Shown: positions 21,149 through 31,913 of the stretch, one piece after another
Numbering within the stretch: position 1 is the first letter of the stretch
How the letters are laid out: each line of letters opens with the position of its first letter
DNA from: Teratosphaeria epicoccoides
Taxonomy: Eukaryota; Ascomycota; Dothideomycetes; Mycosphaerellales; Teratosphaeriaceae
Direction of reading: 5' to 3'
Assembly: GCA_021401465.1 (NCBI GenBank)
Contig: JADDMT010000072.1
Coordinates: 97,416-161,415, forward strand
DNA: 64,000 bases
The notes under the pieces: model-generated
The model's database searches: none
What the model saw: the letters and a program-made list of their open reading frames with translations, nothing else
Told to the model about the DNA's origin: nothing
Translations under genes and position numbers: made by a program

Positions 21149-22191
21149 TCAAGCATCAGCAAGATGCGTCTCCTTCAGGGGCCCCAAATAGTCCCACTTG
21201 CCCACATCCACGCCCTCCTTCCTCAAAACCGCATACGCAGTCGTGACATGGAAGAAATAATTCGGCAGCGCCCACCTCTGAATATACTCGAGGCCGGTGA
21301 ACTAATTGCAACAAACACGTCAGCACCAAGTCGTCCTCCCCATTGGACTTTTCCTCATTCCGCTGCCCAACAACGAAGCTAAAAAATAAAAGTTAGACCC
21401 ATACCTTCAGATCAGCAAACTTGGTCTTCACCTCCACCTTTGTCTTTTCTTTCCCCTCAAACGCCTCCGGCTTCACAGCCTTGAGGTACGCGATCGTGTC
21501 GTCGAGACGCTTGTACACATCCGCGAAAGTCTTTTCATTGTCTGGGAAGACCTTGTCCTCGACGCCTGCGACGCGGGGGGCGACGTGTTTCGCGGTGTTG
21601 CAGGCGGTTTGGATTTGGAAGGTGAAGCTGAGATGGATTGGCGAGGTTAGTTCAGCTGGAGGTAGCGCGTATTCAGAGAGGGGGTGGTGTCGTTCGTGTT
21701 GTACATAGATGTGCTGGGTTGAGGAGACGATGAAGTGTCGTCGTCGTCGATGTAGGAGAGGAGAGCTTCCTCGTGCCTGTGCAGATAATAACAGTAATGA
21801 AGAACAGAGAGAGAGAGAGAGTACTCACGGCTACAGAAACTCGTTAGCCAAAGGAGCCAAAAAAAAAGGGAAATCCCCCTATCCCTCTGCAAAGCTTTTA
21901 TGCAATAGAGACGGATTGAACCAAAGAAAACATACCAGCATATCCTCTCTCAACCTCAACGCCATGAATTTTTCCTCCTCCATGCCGCTCTTCTGCGCCC
22001 ACGCCTCGCCCTTCTTGACGATCTGCTTCAAGCTCTCCAAGCCCGAGATGAAAATGGGGATTGCTAGGTGTTCACCACATCAGTCGCAAATCCCTGCCCT
22101 GGATCCGACGTTTGCGTCGGTTTTCTTGCTTTTGGGGCACGGGGAGACGGGAGGCGAGAGACGTACTCAGTTCGTAGAGCAGGGGCGCCAT
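21149..22191 (-). CDS. DUF1993 family protein with a proposed 2-nt micro-exon
   Basis: Minus-strand exons are 22191-22167, 22063-21936, 21830-21829, 21627-21405 and 21301-21149, giving 176 residues, the usual size of DUF1993 proteins (alpha-helical, function unknown). Recognisable blocks are TIPIFISGLESLKQIVKKGE, FQIQTACNTAKHVAPRVAG and the C-terminal YIQRWALPNYFFHVTTAYAV. Exon 2 ends in phase 0 at DML and the conserved FTFQIQ exon starts with one base, so two bases are missing. The dinucleotide CC at 21829-21830, between a TAG acceptor and a GTGAGT donor, supplies them and restores DMLPFTFQ, as in the family. The alternative is one 159-bp intron (21777-21935) with an exon 21776-21405, adding 49 residues of low-complexity sequence (225 total). 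Confidence 0.8.
21806..21821. repeat. (GA)n microsatellite within the DUF1993 gene
   Basis: A 16-bp GA run directly beside the proposed micro-exon donor. It is read as a CT tract in the transcript. Confidence 0.8.
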
Positions 22192-22790
22192 ATTCGCTAG
22201 ATGTGCAGGTAAAGAGCTGATGCGGGTGCGATTGTTGATGGCGTGAATATTGCAAGGGAGGGGTAGAATAACAGGTTTGAGAGGTTCTCGATGTGCTCGA
22301 TGTGCTCGATGTGCAATGAAGTGGACGATTATAGAATGCTTCCTACTTCAACCCTGCTTTATCTATCTATTTCCCTTCCGTCGCGTCAAAGATTGAGAGC
22401 TTCACCGCCGGGCCCTCCTCCGCTGACAAACCCAGGTTCCACTGCGCTGACACCATTGGCCAAACTCTGTCCTTCGAGCCCACGAAGATGTGGAATCAGG
22501 GAATTATCGGCGGATTTTGCGTAAGCACCCGTTGCCAGCACCGATCCTGCAGGTCTGTGCAGATATAAGCTGAGAGACAAGCGAGGTCAGGGTCACACCG
22601 TGATGCGTGCAAGAATCATGATATACACCTTTGATGCATAGATACAACCGGAAGCGTCACTCCCTCTAACCCCATGCAAGATATTCAAATCCCAAAAGAT
22701 TCCATCTAGCAGCAATAGCCAACCGGGAGCTCCAAAGAACGATTCCCAAACAAACCACGCCATGCATCTACAACCCAAGAAGCCTGGCCC
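22192..22790. other. Intergenic region between the DUF1993 gene and the zinc transporter
   Basis: No gene seen. Contains a 9-bp triplicate repeat at 22287-22313. Confidence 0.5.
22287..22313. repeat. CTCGATGTG x 3 tandem repeat
   Basis: Three perfect 9-bp units about 100 bp upstream of the DUF1993 ATG. Confidence 0.85.
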
Positions 22791-25700
22791 TCAACCAACT
22801 TTCAACAACGGCGTCGATTTCGCTTTCAACCCGCCCACACCCAGACTTTCATTCCCACCCCCACCATTCGTCATCATATTCGCCAGCGCCGCACCACCGA
22901 TACTCCCATTCCGCATGTGCGCTCTCGCGCCCGCGCCTCCGCACCAGCAGGGTCCGTCGCCTTCGGTCTCGACGTGGATGACGAGGTCCATGCCCTTATC
23001 GCGCGTGAACTCGGTGACGCGCTGGAGGACCTTGTCAGGGTTTGTGTTATGGGCGGCAATGATGTGGATGACGCCTTTGATGCGGAGAGATCTGTGCTCA
23101 GTTTCTTTATGGTTTGAGTTGTGTGAATGGCTCTGGTCGTGGCCGTGATGGTCAAGAGAGTGATCATGAGAATGCGTGTGATCGTGAGTATGAGAATGGT
23201 CACGGTCATGTCCATGATCATGGTGATCGTGATCGTGTGAGTGCTGATTATGATCGTGCGATTGGTGACCATGGTCGTGGCCGTGCCCATGCGAACAGCC
23301 ATGGCCGTGCGCATGATCGTGTCCATGATTGTGCCCATGTTCATGCCCACCAGCATCCGCATCATCGATCCAAAATCTTGGCACCGCATATCCAACCACT
23401 CCTCTCAGCTCACCCAGGTCATGAAGGACATTCTTGATACTGTACTCCTCCGCCTCAGGAATGACCAGCAACAGTTTCTGCCCGGAGGATATCACAAGAG
23501 GAACAGCCGCCGCGAATATCAGTATCGCAATCAGAATGGTCGCCGCCGGATCCCAGAGGTACCAAGGCTTCCACAATGTCAGCCCCGTAGAAATGATGAC
23601 AGCAAGCGAGCCGCCAGCGTCTGCAGCGACGTGCAGGAAGATTCCGTGCATGTTCTCGTTATGATCATGCCCATGATCGTGGCCTCCATGGGAATGTCCA
23701 TGGTCGTGCCCATGATCATGTCCCGCATGCGCGTGGCCAAAGGCGAAGAGACCAATCATGTTGACCACTAGGCCCGCGACAGACACCACGAGCAGCTCCT
23801 GAACATGTCGGAGCTCTTTGTGCTCGACGATTCCTTCGATGGCCTCCCAGACGAACTCAACAGACACCAGCATTAGGAAGACTCCGTTCCCAAAGCCAGC
23901 TAGCGTGTTGAGCTTGCCCCATCCATACGGCTTCTCGGGCGTAGGAGGAAATTTGCTTGCGACAGCTGCAGCGAGCCCTACGACGAGGCCTAGGCAGTCG
24001 AAGAACATGTGGACCGTGTCCGAGAGTAAACCCAGCGAGCCCGAAAGGTAGCCGTATACACCTTGCACGAACATGAAGGCGAAGTTGAGGGTTGTAAAGT
24101 AGGCGATTCGTCGCGAGTCCTTCTCACTGAGGATGCCGTGAAGTAATGAACCAGGCTCGACGTGATTGAGAAGAGATCGCGTAAGTCGCGAATGGCTTAC
24201 GGGCGCCGCAGCATGCTGATGATGGTCATGATGATGGTGTGCATCGGCGTGTGCGTGATTGTGGTCGTGATGATGGTCATGTGGTGGTGTGCCTTCCGCA
24301 GTAATATGGTCAAACAGAACGCCCAAGAAACTCAATGCTGAAAGCCCGCCGTTGCAAACGGTTCCAGGCCAGATAGAAGGCGAGTATGAGAATGATAGAC
24401 AGGCCGTGAGTAAACATCCAAGACCAAGACCAGTTTGGTACTTGCTGCCGCGGAGAGTATGTGGCTGTGCGAAGAAGACGGCTGCGGTCATGGCAGCGAT
24501 CGCGAGGGTGCTAAAGGTCATTGCTATGCTGCTGATCGGCGGTGCGGTGTTCCAGAATATGGAAAATGCGATCGTCAGGACAGACATCAGTATTCCAGAT
24601 ATCAGTGTCATGTTGACGTCTGCCGTAGACGCCGTGAGAGGTGAAGTGACAGCGCGGGCGATGATTGTCGCGCTCCAGGCTGGTCCATGCCCGGTTGGCG
24701 CAGCAGGTAATGGTAGGTGTAGCAGCAACACTGACGACAGCAGCGCCAGGTATCCAGATACCATATGCGTGAACGGTGCTTGGAACGTGAGCCCAGTGAA
24801 ATCCAGCACCATGCTCATCCCAATGACGATCGCTGTCGCAGAGACCGCGGAGAGCATGTGCTTCTGTTTGAAAAGCGACCGCTTCAACCCAGCATGCGCA
24901 CCCGTCAGTCCAGCAGCATGTGTAGCCAGCAGCACCAGTCCTGTCCTCAACCCACCAATCTGCATCGCGGCATAAAACGGCAATCCCAGACTCAGCGACC
25001 TCAACAACATGTCCTGCACCGACCTGATACTCAACAGCGTCCTCGCCGCATGATCTCCCACCCTCGCACCCGAGCCTTTCCGCCGATCCAGTTGCCGTCC
25101 TGAAGCCCTCATCTTCGCCAGAATACCCACCAGCAACAACGTCCCAGACGTCAACGTGCCGGCCTCAATCAGTCCCGAATCACTACTGAACTTCCGCTGG
25201 GGCAACTTCACGGTCTGCCCGCCTTGTCCATGCTGCAGTCTCGCGTACAATGGCAGAGGATGTGTCCCACCTCCCAGTTCCTCTCCAGATATCGACGAGT
25301 ATGCGGCGCTAGCCAGCATGTACGGCAGCGGTATGAGCATTGCCGTCAGCGCCTCAGGCAGACTGAACCATGACGTCGAAGCCGGCGGAAAGTTGCCTTC
25401 GCTCACAATCCTGTTTAATGCAGGTCGGTATACTCCACTCCTCGGGTCTGCTGGTCGGCCCAGGTCACTCTCGCCTCGTGGACGCCCACTCTTCATGGGC
25501 GAGAAAGACTTGGTATATCTTTGCCCGTTCGCGTGTCCAGTCCATCCGCCAGAGCTCTTCTGCTGTTCGAAAGCGCCCGTATTCGTTTCGAAGGGAGTGT
25601 GCCAGGATTGGTTGGGCTGGTTGGGAGAGTGCAAGGGACTCGTCTCTCGGCTCGATTCGGCGTGGGTGTACAACGAGCCATGCGACCCAGCTTGCCCGAC

Positions 25701-25859
25701 GCCATGCTTGTGTTGCGGAGGGAAAGTGGGGCCATTCGCTCCTGCTGCATTGGGAGTCGGCGAAAGGTAGGGCGAGCTGTTGTAGGAGTGAGCGTGGCCA
25801 TGGTGGACGTGCGAGTGCTGGCTTCCACCATTCGTGGGGAGCGCATACGTGGAAGCCAT
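22791..25859 (-). CDS. MSC2: Zinc transporter, cation diffusion facilitator family (Msc2/ZnT5-like)
   Basis: A single frame of 1022 residues from an ATG at 25859. The N-terminal 150 residues are Ser/Gly/His/Pro-rich. Many hydrophobic segments follow (about residues 165-500), then the CDF core from about residue 570. The core has zinc-site residues in LLSDTVHMFFDC (His and Asp, four apart) and HVAADAGGSLAV. The extra N-terminal membrane half plus the CDF core is the layout of yeast Msc2 and animal ZnT5, which move zinc into the ER or early secretory lumen. Three His-rich loops lie at about 523-553, 708-736 and 833-916. The last, near the C-terminus, is unusually long (HxHD/HDH repeats for about 80 residues). 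Zinc handling is secure. The ER location is inferred from Msc2. Confidence 0.9.
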   Translation of the reverse strand: MASTYALPTNGGSQHSHVHHGHAHSYNSSPYLSPTPNAAGANGPTFPPQHKHGVGQAGSHGSLYTHAESSRETSPLHSPNQPNQSWHTPFETNTGAFEQQKSSGGWTGHANGQRYTKSFSPMKSGRPRGESDLGRPADPRSGVYRPALNRIVSEGNFPPASTSWFSLPEALTAMLIPLPYMLASAAYSSISGEELGGGTHPLPLYARLQHGQGGQTVKLPQRKFSSDSGLIEAGTLTSGTLLLVGILAKMRASGRQLDRRKGSGARVGDHAARTLLSIRSVQDMLLRSLSLGLPFYAAMQIGGLRTGLVLLATHAAGLTGAHAGLKRSLFKQKHMLSAVSATAIVIGMSMVLDFTGLTFQAPFTHMVSGYLALLSSVLLLHLPLPAAPTGHGPAWSATIIARAVTSPLTASTADVNMTLISGILMSVLTIAFSIFWNTAPPISSIAMTFSTLAIAAMTAAVFFAQPHTLRGSKYQTGLGLGCLLTACLSFSYSPSIWPGTVCNGGLSALSFLGVLFDHITAEGTPPHDHHHDHNHAHADAHHHHDHHQHAAAPVSHSRLTRSLLNHVEPGSLLHGILSEKDSRRIAYFTTLNFAFMFVQGVYGYLSGSLGLLSDTVHMFFDCLGLVVGLAAAVASKFPPTPEKPYGWGKLNTLAGFGNGVFLMLVSVEFVWEAIEGIVEHKELRHVQELLVVSVAGLVVNMIGLFAFGHAHAGHDHGHDHGHSHGGHDHGHDHNENMHGIFLHVAADAGGSLAVIISTGLTLWKPWYLWDPAATILIAILIFAAAVPLVISSGQKLLLVIPEAEEYSIKNVLHDLGELRGVVGYAVPRFWIDDADAGGHEHGHNHGHDHAHGHGCSHGHGHDHGHQSHDHNQHSHDHDHHDHGHDRDHSHTHDHTHSHDHSLDHHGHDQSHSHNSNHKETEHRSLRIKGVIHIIAAHNTNPDKVLQRVTEFTRDKGMDLVIHVETEGDGPCWCGGAGARAHMRNGSIGGAALANMMTNGGGGNESLGVGGLKAKSTPLLKVG

Positions 25860-26386
25860 GAGCTGCCACGTGCTGGTGCTGATAGATCAGTCCACCCTTT
25901 CTCAGTCTTGCATTCTGTCCTGTCTGTCGTGTCGCCGCCTCCCCTCTGCCATAAGGTATGAAGCTTTGCTACGTAAAGTGGCGCCCAGGCCAGGTGATGA
26001 AGACGGCAGTCCGGTCCGTTATCAGCGACGGATCTGGAGAAGCTACGTGGGTGAGCACGGATGCTCTTTGTTCGCACAATAATATTAATTACACAATAAA
26101 ATGCATGCTCGCCCAAGCCCCTTTCCATCTTGCCAACTAAATTAGCGGATGCCCGCGCGTAGATGTCTCAGATCTTGAGACCCTGAGACTGGCCCTGGAA
26201 TCAACATATCATCAGCCACAAATCAATGTGGCTGTGCAGTATGCTTTGCATGCCATCGATAATGCTTGGCCATCATAGGTCGACCGTATTCGGCCAAGCC
26301 ATCAAAATGCCGACCCGACTCATGTCACCGTCATGTGCAGGGCAAGACACCAAGTCGGATCGCAAAACTCATTGACAGGTAAACTC
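25860..26386. other. Intergenic region, MSC2 promoter side
   Basis: No gene. This spacer holds the MSC2 upstream region and the 3' end of the oxidase gene. Confidence 0.5.
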
Positions 26387-28753
26387 CTACCAAAGCACAT
26401 AATCCGTAATCATCCCCTTCTCCTCCTCATCCTCTCTCGCCCTCTCATCAAAAATAAACTCATCCAGCATCTCATTCGAAAACCTCGTCCGTAAATCCTC
26501 CAGCGTCCAATTATGCCCCTCCCCAATCCTCGCCAGCACCCGCTTAAGCTCAGAAACATCCTCCCTACAATCCTCAAACTTCAATCTCTCCAACCACCTC
26601 TCCCCCTCAACTGCAAATTGATACCTGCCCCAAACATCAGTAAATCAGTAACCACTTAATAGAACTGTGCAGAGCACTCACCACTCCCTCCCCCAAGCCG
26701 GTCTGACCTTCAATCTCTCCCCCTCAGCACCCTTGTACGAAGTCCACTTCTTGAGCACCTCCTGCGCATAACATTTCCACAAACCCACCGGCTTCACAGC
26801 ACTTCCTGCAGTGCCAATCTCAATCGAGCAGGTCGCCATCTCAGTCCCTCTCTGCGGCGCCATAATCATGCCGCTGCCACCAGTGATCCTCATCTTCAGC
26901 GGCAAGCGTTGCGGACACTCATCACTACACTTGTGCGCCTTCACAATCGCGTCCCACCACGCCCGTTGCACGACCGTGTAATCGACTTTGTCTGGCTGAT
27001 CAGCACGAGGCTGCAGCGGGATGTGGACTGTCAGATTCCTGATGCAACCATGTTGGTCGAGCGTTTTGGAGACCGGGTTGCGAGGTAGAGAAGCGTGCAT
27101 GGACTTTGCATTCTTTTCGCCAGGTATGCTGACTCTGAGACCAGCGAATAAGGAGATTAGAGTGATGCCCGCTTCTGTTATGCCTGTTTCGTCTGAGAGT
27201 ATGTCCAGAAGTGGAGAGGACTGCATAATGTGAAGGGTGAGATCCTCGATGAAGAGCAGGAAGGAGTTGAGATCGCTTTGAGGCTTCTGCAGACCCGAGG
27301 CACCAGTAGTGGGACTCCGGCTGTTTATCCAGACATAGTCATCATACGGGAACCAAGACCATTCAATATCTTGATCATCGTCAGCAAGCTGCTCGAATGC
27401 CTCCTGAGCTCGCCGCTTTTCCACCTCACTCAACGGCTTCTCCGGACACAGCACCGGCGGAATCAACTCTTCCGACATATCGGGCGGTGGCGGAATCGCC
27501 TCAACGACAGGCACACGCAGCTCACTTGACGCCTCGACCGCATGCGTCCCCCTCCCGAGCTCAATAGTAAGATGCGTAACCACCCCCATCAATCCAAAAC
27601 ATCCACCTGCTACACGCAAGTGCTCAGGATCCACCACCTCCCTCACCTCTCCGTGCGCGTCAACGTACTCCACTTTCCGAACCAAATCATCCAAACTACA
27701 ACTCCTCCTCCCGCCACCAAGGTACATCGTCGCGACAGCACCACCGACCGTGACCTCTACCTCGCCAGAATCGAATGGTAAAGCCAACCTATTCTCCCCA
27801 CACCACCTCCCCAATCCGCCAAGCGACACCGCAGCAGCAACCCTAACCAACTTCCTCTCACCCTCCGAACCCTCCACATCCCCCACCGGCTCTACCGTTT
27901 CCAACTCCGCCACCACAGGCTCCGGCAACGGCCACACACCACCCTCCGGCACCTGCCTCTCACCTCCCAAACTCCGCATCAAAATCAAAACCTGGCCATC
28001 CCTCCCAAACACCGGTGCCAAAGAGTTTCTAAACCCAGCACACCTCACGCTCAAATTCCTCTCGCCAGCAAACCGCACGATCCTCTGAATCCCCGCCACC
28101 GTGCTCGGCACAAAAGTGTACCGCGGCGAATTCCTCACTGTACCGCTTCGGTTGCGGAACGGGACTTGCTTGTAAATCGTGACATGGTGCTGCTCCTCGC
28201 CTTTCACGAAGAGATCTTCGAAGAGCCAGGAGAACGCCGTCGCGAAGTCGCGGAAGCCCTGGTGATCGGTTCCTTCCAGCCTCACGCCTTCAGCCGAGAT
28301 GTGGGCGCGGGGCAGAGATGCCAACCGGGCCAATTCATCCCTGTGCGAGCGCGAAGGCCCGCGTTGGAAGCCTTCTGCTGCTGCTTCCGCGCTGGATCCC
28401 GACACGAAGTTCTCCAGGGCTGATCGTTCGGTGTCGGTGAGTGGGGACAAGAGGTTCTGGTACGTCTGATCTATGTCGGCATCACGGAAGACCTTCAGAA
28501 TTCGGCGGGTAAGATCCACAGCATCATTCTCAATCTCATCCGCAACATAGTCCTCCAGTAAGGACAGCAAGCCCGGCATCCCTGTGCGCTCAAACTCATC
28601 ACGCTCACGCAACGCCTCCAAAACCAATGCAATGCGCTCCTCTACCCTCTTCGTCGCCGCATACTGTCTTTTCACGACGAAAGAATTCACGGGCGTCTGA
28701 GCAGGACGTTCTTCCGATTCCTTACGCCGAAGACACGACCCACAACCACCCAT
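26387..28753 (-). CDS. FAD-linked oxidase (aldonolactone oxidase-like) with N-terminal lipidation motif
   Basis: Exons 28753-26682 and 26624-26387 flank a 57-bp intron and give 769 residues. The middle has a FAD-binding PCMH-type domain: YTFVPSTVAGIQRIVRFAGE, then RSCSLDDLVRKVEYVDAHGE and AGGCFGLMGVVTHLTIEL. The C-terminal domain ends with RPAWGREW joined across the intron to YQFAVEGERWLERL, resembling the RPHW-type end of sugar-lactone oxidases such as D-arabinono-1,4-lactone oxidase. The first residues MGGCGSCLRRK fit N-myristoylation with nearby palmitoylated cysteines. A non-FAD N-terminal helical region of about 200 residues makes it longer than ALO enzymes (about 500-550). The substrate is not predictable. 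Confidence 0.8.
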
Positions 28754-29798
28754 CCTGTACCCTCTGCGACATCCACTCGACGCTCAAGCAGTGCCACAAT
28801 CCAGCTACTAACTCCATGCGACCGCATTCCTGGTCAAGCAGGCCCATTGTTCTTTGAAGGCATGCTAGACATCGGACGCATATCGCCCTAAAGCGGCTTG
28901 GCTGAACAAAGACCGATGGACAGAATGTTGATGGTAGATTATCGATCCGGAAACGTATTCGTGACTGTGATAAGTTGGTCGTGCGTCAAGCGTGGTTGAC
29001 AAGGAGTCGTTGCTTGGAAGGCCTGGGATTCCGAGACAGGGATTGTGGCAGTGGCCAAGGTCAGGCACCATTGTCAATCTCTGAATTAGCCCAACTCGCC
29101 TGTTTCCGGGCAGCAGCTTATCATCATACGATATAGTAGAACACATGACTGTATCGAGTGCACCACGAACATCTTGTGTTACCATGGCGCCGTCCATACC
29201 CAAAATCCTTGTGGTGTCTGGAGAGACTTTGCATCCGGTGATTTTCCTCACGGCGCGACTTCAGAGCCGGGTGAAGACACTGACAGATTATCTGGCGAGA
29301 CTCTTTTCATCAGCATTGATAATTAGGCATAGTGTTCGCAACGCCGAAGACTGACAATACACCTAGGCAGCCTAAATGTAGCGTCGACAGCACCTAAACG
29401 GTCGTCTTGGCAAGAAGATCGAATTGTCTGCCAGCGAAATGAGATCGGCGAGTGTCTCGCACGCACCTTCCCGCTACAGCCGCAAGTCAGTCACATCCAC
29501 TCGCGGCACTTGACATGTTCTGCCACCCCTCCCTGAGCACTCGCGGCCTCGCTGCACTGCGCACGACACCCACCAGACCCATCCACCTCAGCCACTGACC
29601 AACAACCCCGCATCCCATTCGGCCTGGAAAGCACAGGCGGCGGCGAATCCCTTGCGCAGAAACCGCCACACTCGACGCCTCCCCCACCCGGGCCTCCACG
29701 GCGACGCACCACCCGCATTCGGCGGCTTCGACTCGGCCCCCTCACCCTTCCATCCCATACTAGCAGCCTCTACATCCTGTACACAAGTCACAGGCCCG
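28754..29798. other. Intergenic region
   Basis: Oxidase promoter side. Minus-strand frames around 29588-29791 contain a Trp/Gly/Arg-rich stretch but no start, splice sites or family. No gene is called. Confidence 0.4.
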
Positions 29799-30074
29799 TC
29801 AGTAGCTCGCGATCAAGAGATCGCAGTCAAAAGATAGAATGCCAAAGCTGGAGCTGTTGGTGAATTTGATCCAGACGTAATAACTATAGGCGAGAACGGA
29901 AATTGCAAGCTGCAAGTGTGTGTGAAATCGATAGTTGGCGTCCAGGCGGCGAACGAGGCGGTTGGAGGCCGCTGAAGAGACGGAGGGAGTTGGCGCAGGG
30001 GGTGGAAGGCAAATGAGTCGACTGGCGGAGCGAATGACAGCAGATCTAGAAAGCTGGATCAGTGGCGAATCCAT
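29799..30074 (-). CDS. Small basic protein with one hydrophobic segment, unrecognised
   Basis: A 91-codon frame starts MDSPLIQLSRSAVIRSASRL, is rich in Arg and Ser with few acids in its N-terminal half (like a mitochondrial presequence), and has one hydrophobic segment (LQLAISVLAYSYYVWI) before a short tail. The frame is open further upstream, so the start is a choice of the ATG that begins the amphipathic stretch. It could be a small mitochondrial membrane protein, an exon of a larger gene or a chance frame. No homolog was recognised. Confidence 0.3.
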   Translation of the reverse strand: MDSPLIQLSRSAVIRSASRLICLPPPAPTPSVSSAASNRLVRRLDANYRFHTHLQLAISVLAYSYYVWIKFTNSSSFGILSFDCDLLIASY

Positions 30075-30503
30075 GATTAACCATGTGCTGTGTGGCTCGA
30101 TAGCAGACCAAACCTTGTGCGCGCAGCGCCGCCACATAAAAAGTAGATCGTATAGATTGCGTTGGCCTTGATTTTGGTGCAGGGAATAGTATATTAGGTT
30201 GACCCGCGCTCGAGAGGTCGATGCTCTTTTGCTATCATACGAATGAGAGCCGCTTTCGCTCTTGTCACTGGTGCTGTTACACTCACAATCAAGCAATCCT
30301 CTAGGATCGTCAAAACGCCAGGTCATGATGAATGACTCACTCTACGATCTCGAATGCGACTGACACTTGACCGCTGCTTCTTCTGCTTCTTCGCGGCACC
30401 GTCTTGGTTTGTGGTTGACCACTTGGACTGCTCTTTCCACGACAATACCCTGCCGCGTCATACTTGCCTTTTCCTTCTATGCGAGAATTGGTCTCGTGTA
30501 TCT
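30075..30503. other. Intergenic region
   Basis: No supported feature. Lies downstream of the minus-strand transporter gene. Confidence 0.45.
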
Positions 30504-31913
30504 CTACGCGCCTGGCTCGGCGAGCTTTGCTCCAGAGCCTGCTCCTAGCATGCCACCGACCTTGTCTTTGGCGTAGCCACCCGTCGGGTCGTAGTTCGCC
30601 GGGACCAGACCGCTACCCAAAATGCCGCCCATCATGAGGACCATGGTGAAGCAGACGAGTCCGAACACAATGATCCTCCTGAGGGCTGGGTGACGGACAC
30701 CGTAATCTGCCCAGGCGCGTTGGCTCTGTCCGACGTATTCCTTCATCTTGTCCGCGCCGAGCTTGTAGTACACGAGACCGCAGAGGGCGACGGAGTAGCC
30801 GAACGCTTGCAGAGGAGAGACGGGGTCGCGGAAGATGGCGAGGGACGCGGCGACGAGGAGAATGTCCTTGAGAACACCCGAGAGGGTCATGGCGAGGGAG
30901 GAAGTCTTGCCGATCTGCGGAACACTGTCAGTTCGTGCATTGCAATTGATCCTCGGAAACTGCTTACCAAGAACACGACGGAAACGTTCAACGCGAATGC
31001 GACCATTGCATTGAGAAGCAGAACCGAGTATCCCACATTCTGGAAGTCGCCCAGAGTCATCTTTGGCACCTCGAAGAAGAGCGCAGTCACACCGTTCATG
31101 AGCGCGCAAATCGGCGCGAAGTAGTAAAGCGAGACGAGTGGATCCATCTTGAACTCAGAGCCGGAGAGAAGCTGCTGAACCATGACCAGACGAATGGCCT
31201 CAAAGACAATGCCACCGACTTGGAACAGGAATCCAGTCATGACGAATTGGAGCTCGCCGTAGGAGGCGATGATTACACCAACGACAATGAGGGAGACGTT
31301 GCCGAGAGTCTTGAGCGAGGGCTCAGAGACGCGCATGATCCAGGAGGTGAGGAGGACAGCGATCGGCATGGTGGCCTAGACATCATTAGCATTGCGGACG
31401 CACCAGCATGCGCTTCGAGCCGTTCTCACCTTTAACATCTGGATGAAGGAGACCGAGAGGTACAAGTATGTCAAGTTACCGCAGATCAAGCTCAGCGAGA
31501 ACATGGCGCCAATGGGCACAATCTTCCTCAAGTAGATATGACCCGTCATGGGTACTTTCTTTCTCGAGTCCAACATGGTCGTGAAGCGGGCCATGAGCTG
31601 TGTCATGACGGTCGCAAACAGCAAATGCCATGTCGTTAGAAAGATCGGGAAGTGGAACTTGGCCGAGTCCAAGATCCATTTGTTGAAGAGGATGACCGAC
31701 GACGAAAGCGTTATCCATGTCCTGGCCCTCAATTAGATATGCCTTCGATGCTCCGTCTGAGCTTAACACTCACGCAATGTAGACGGCCGGATGCAGGGCT
31801 GCGTTGGGAGGAGCCTCCTTAACAGCGTCTGGGTTGACCGTGGGCAACGTGGGCGCGTCGGGGCCCTGTCGTTCCTGGTCCCCCGAGATTCTTTCCTTCT
31901 CGTTCATCGACAT
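30504..31913 (-). CDS. Nucleotide-sugar/triose-phosphate-type transporter (DMT, TPT domain)
   Basis: Four exons on the minus strand, 31913-31774, 31721-31430, 31375-30968 and 30914-30504, give 416 residues. The introns are 52, 54 and 53 bp with clean GT-AG ends. After a hydrophilic N-terminus the protein has about ten membrane segments with TPT/SLC35-type motifs: SSSVILFNKWILDSAKFHFP, TTWHLLFATVMTQ, SFIQMLKATMPIAVLL and, in the last exon, KTSSLAMTLSGVLKDILLV. Proteins of this group exchange nucleotide sugars or phosphorylated sugars across Golgi or ER membranes. The substrate cannot be read from sequence. The C-terminal tail is Gly/Ala-rich. The ATG at 31913 is followed two codons later by another ATG. 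Confidence 0.9.

Noticed and set aside
24289..24975. 228-codon plus-strand frame opposite the zinc transporter
   Set aside because: Antisense shadow of a highly conserved membrane-protein gene.
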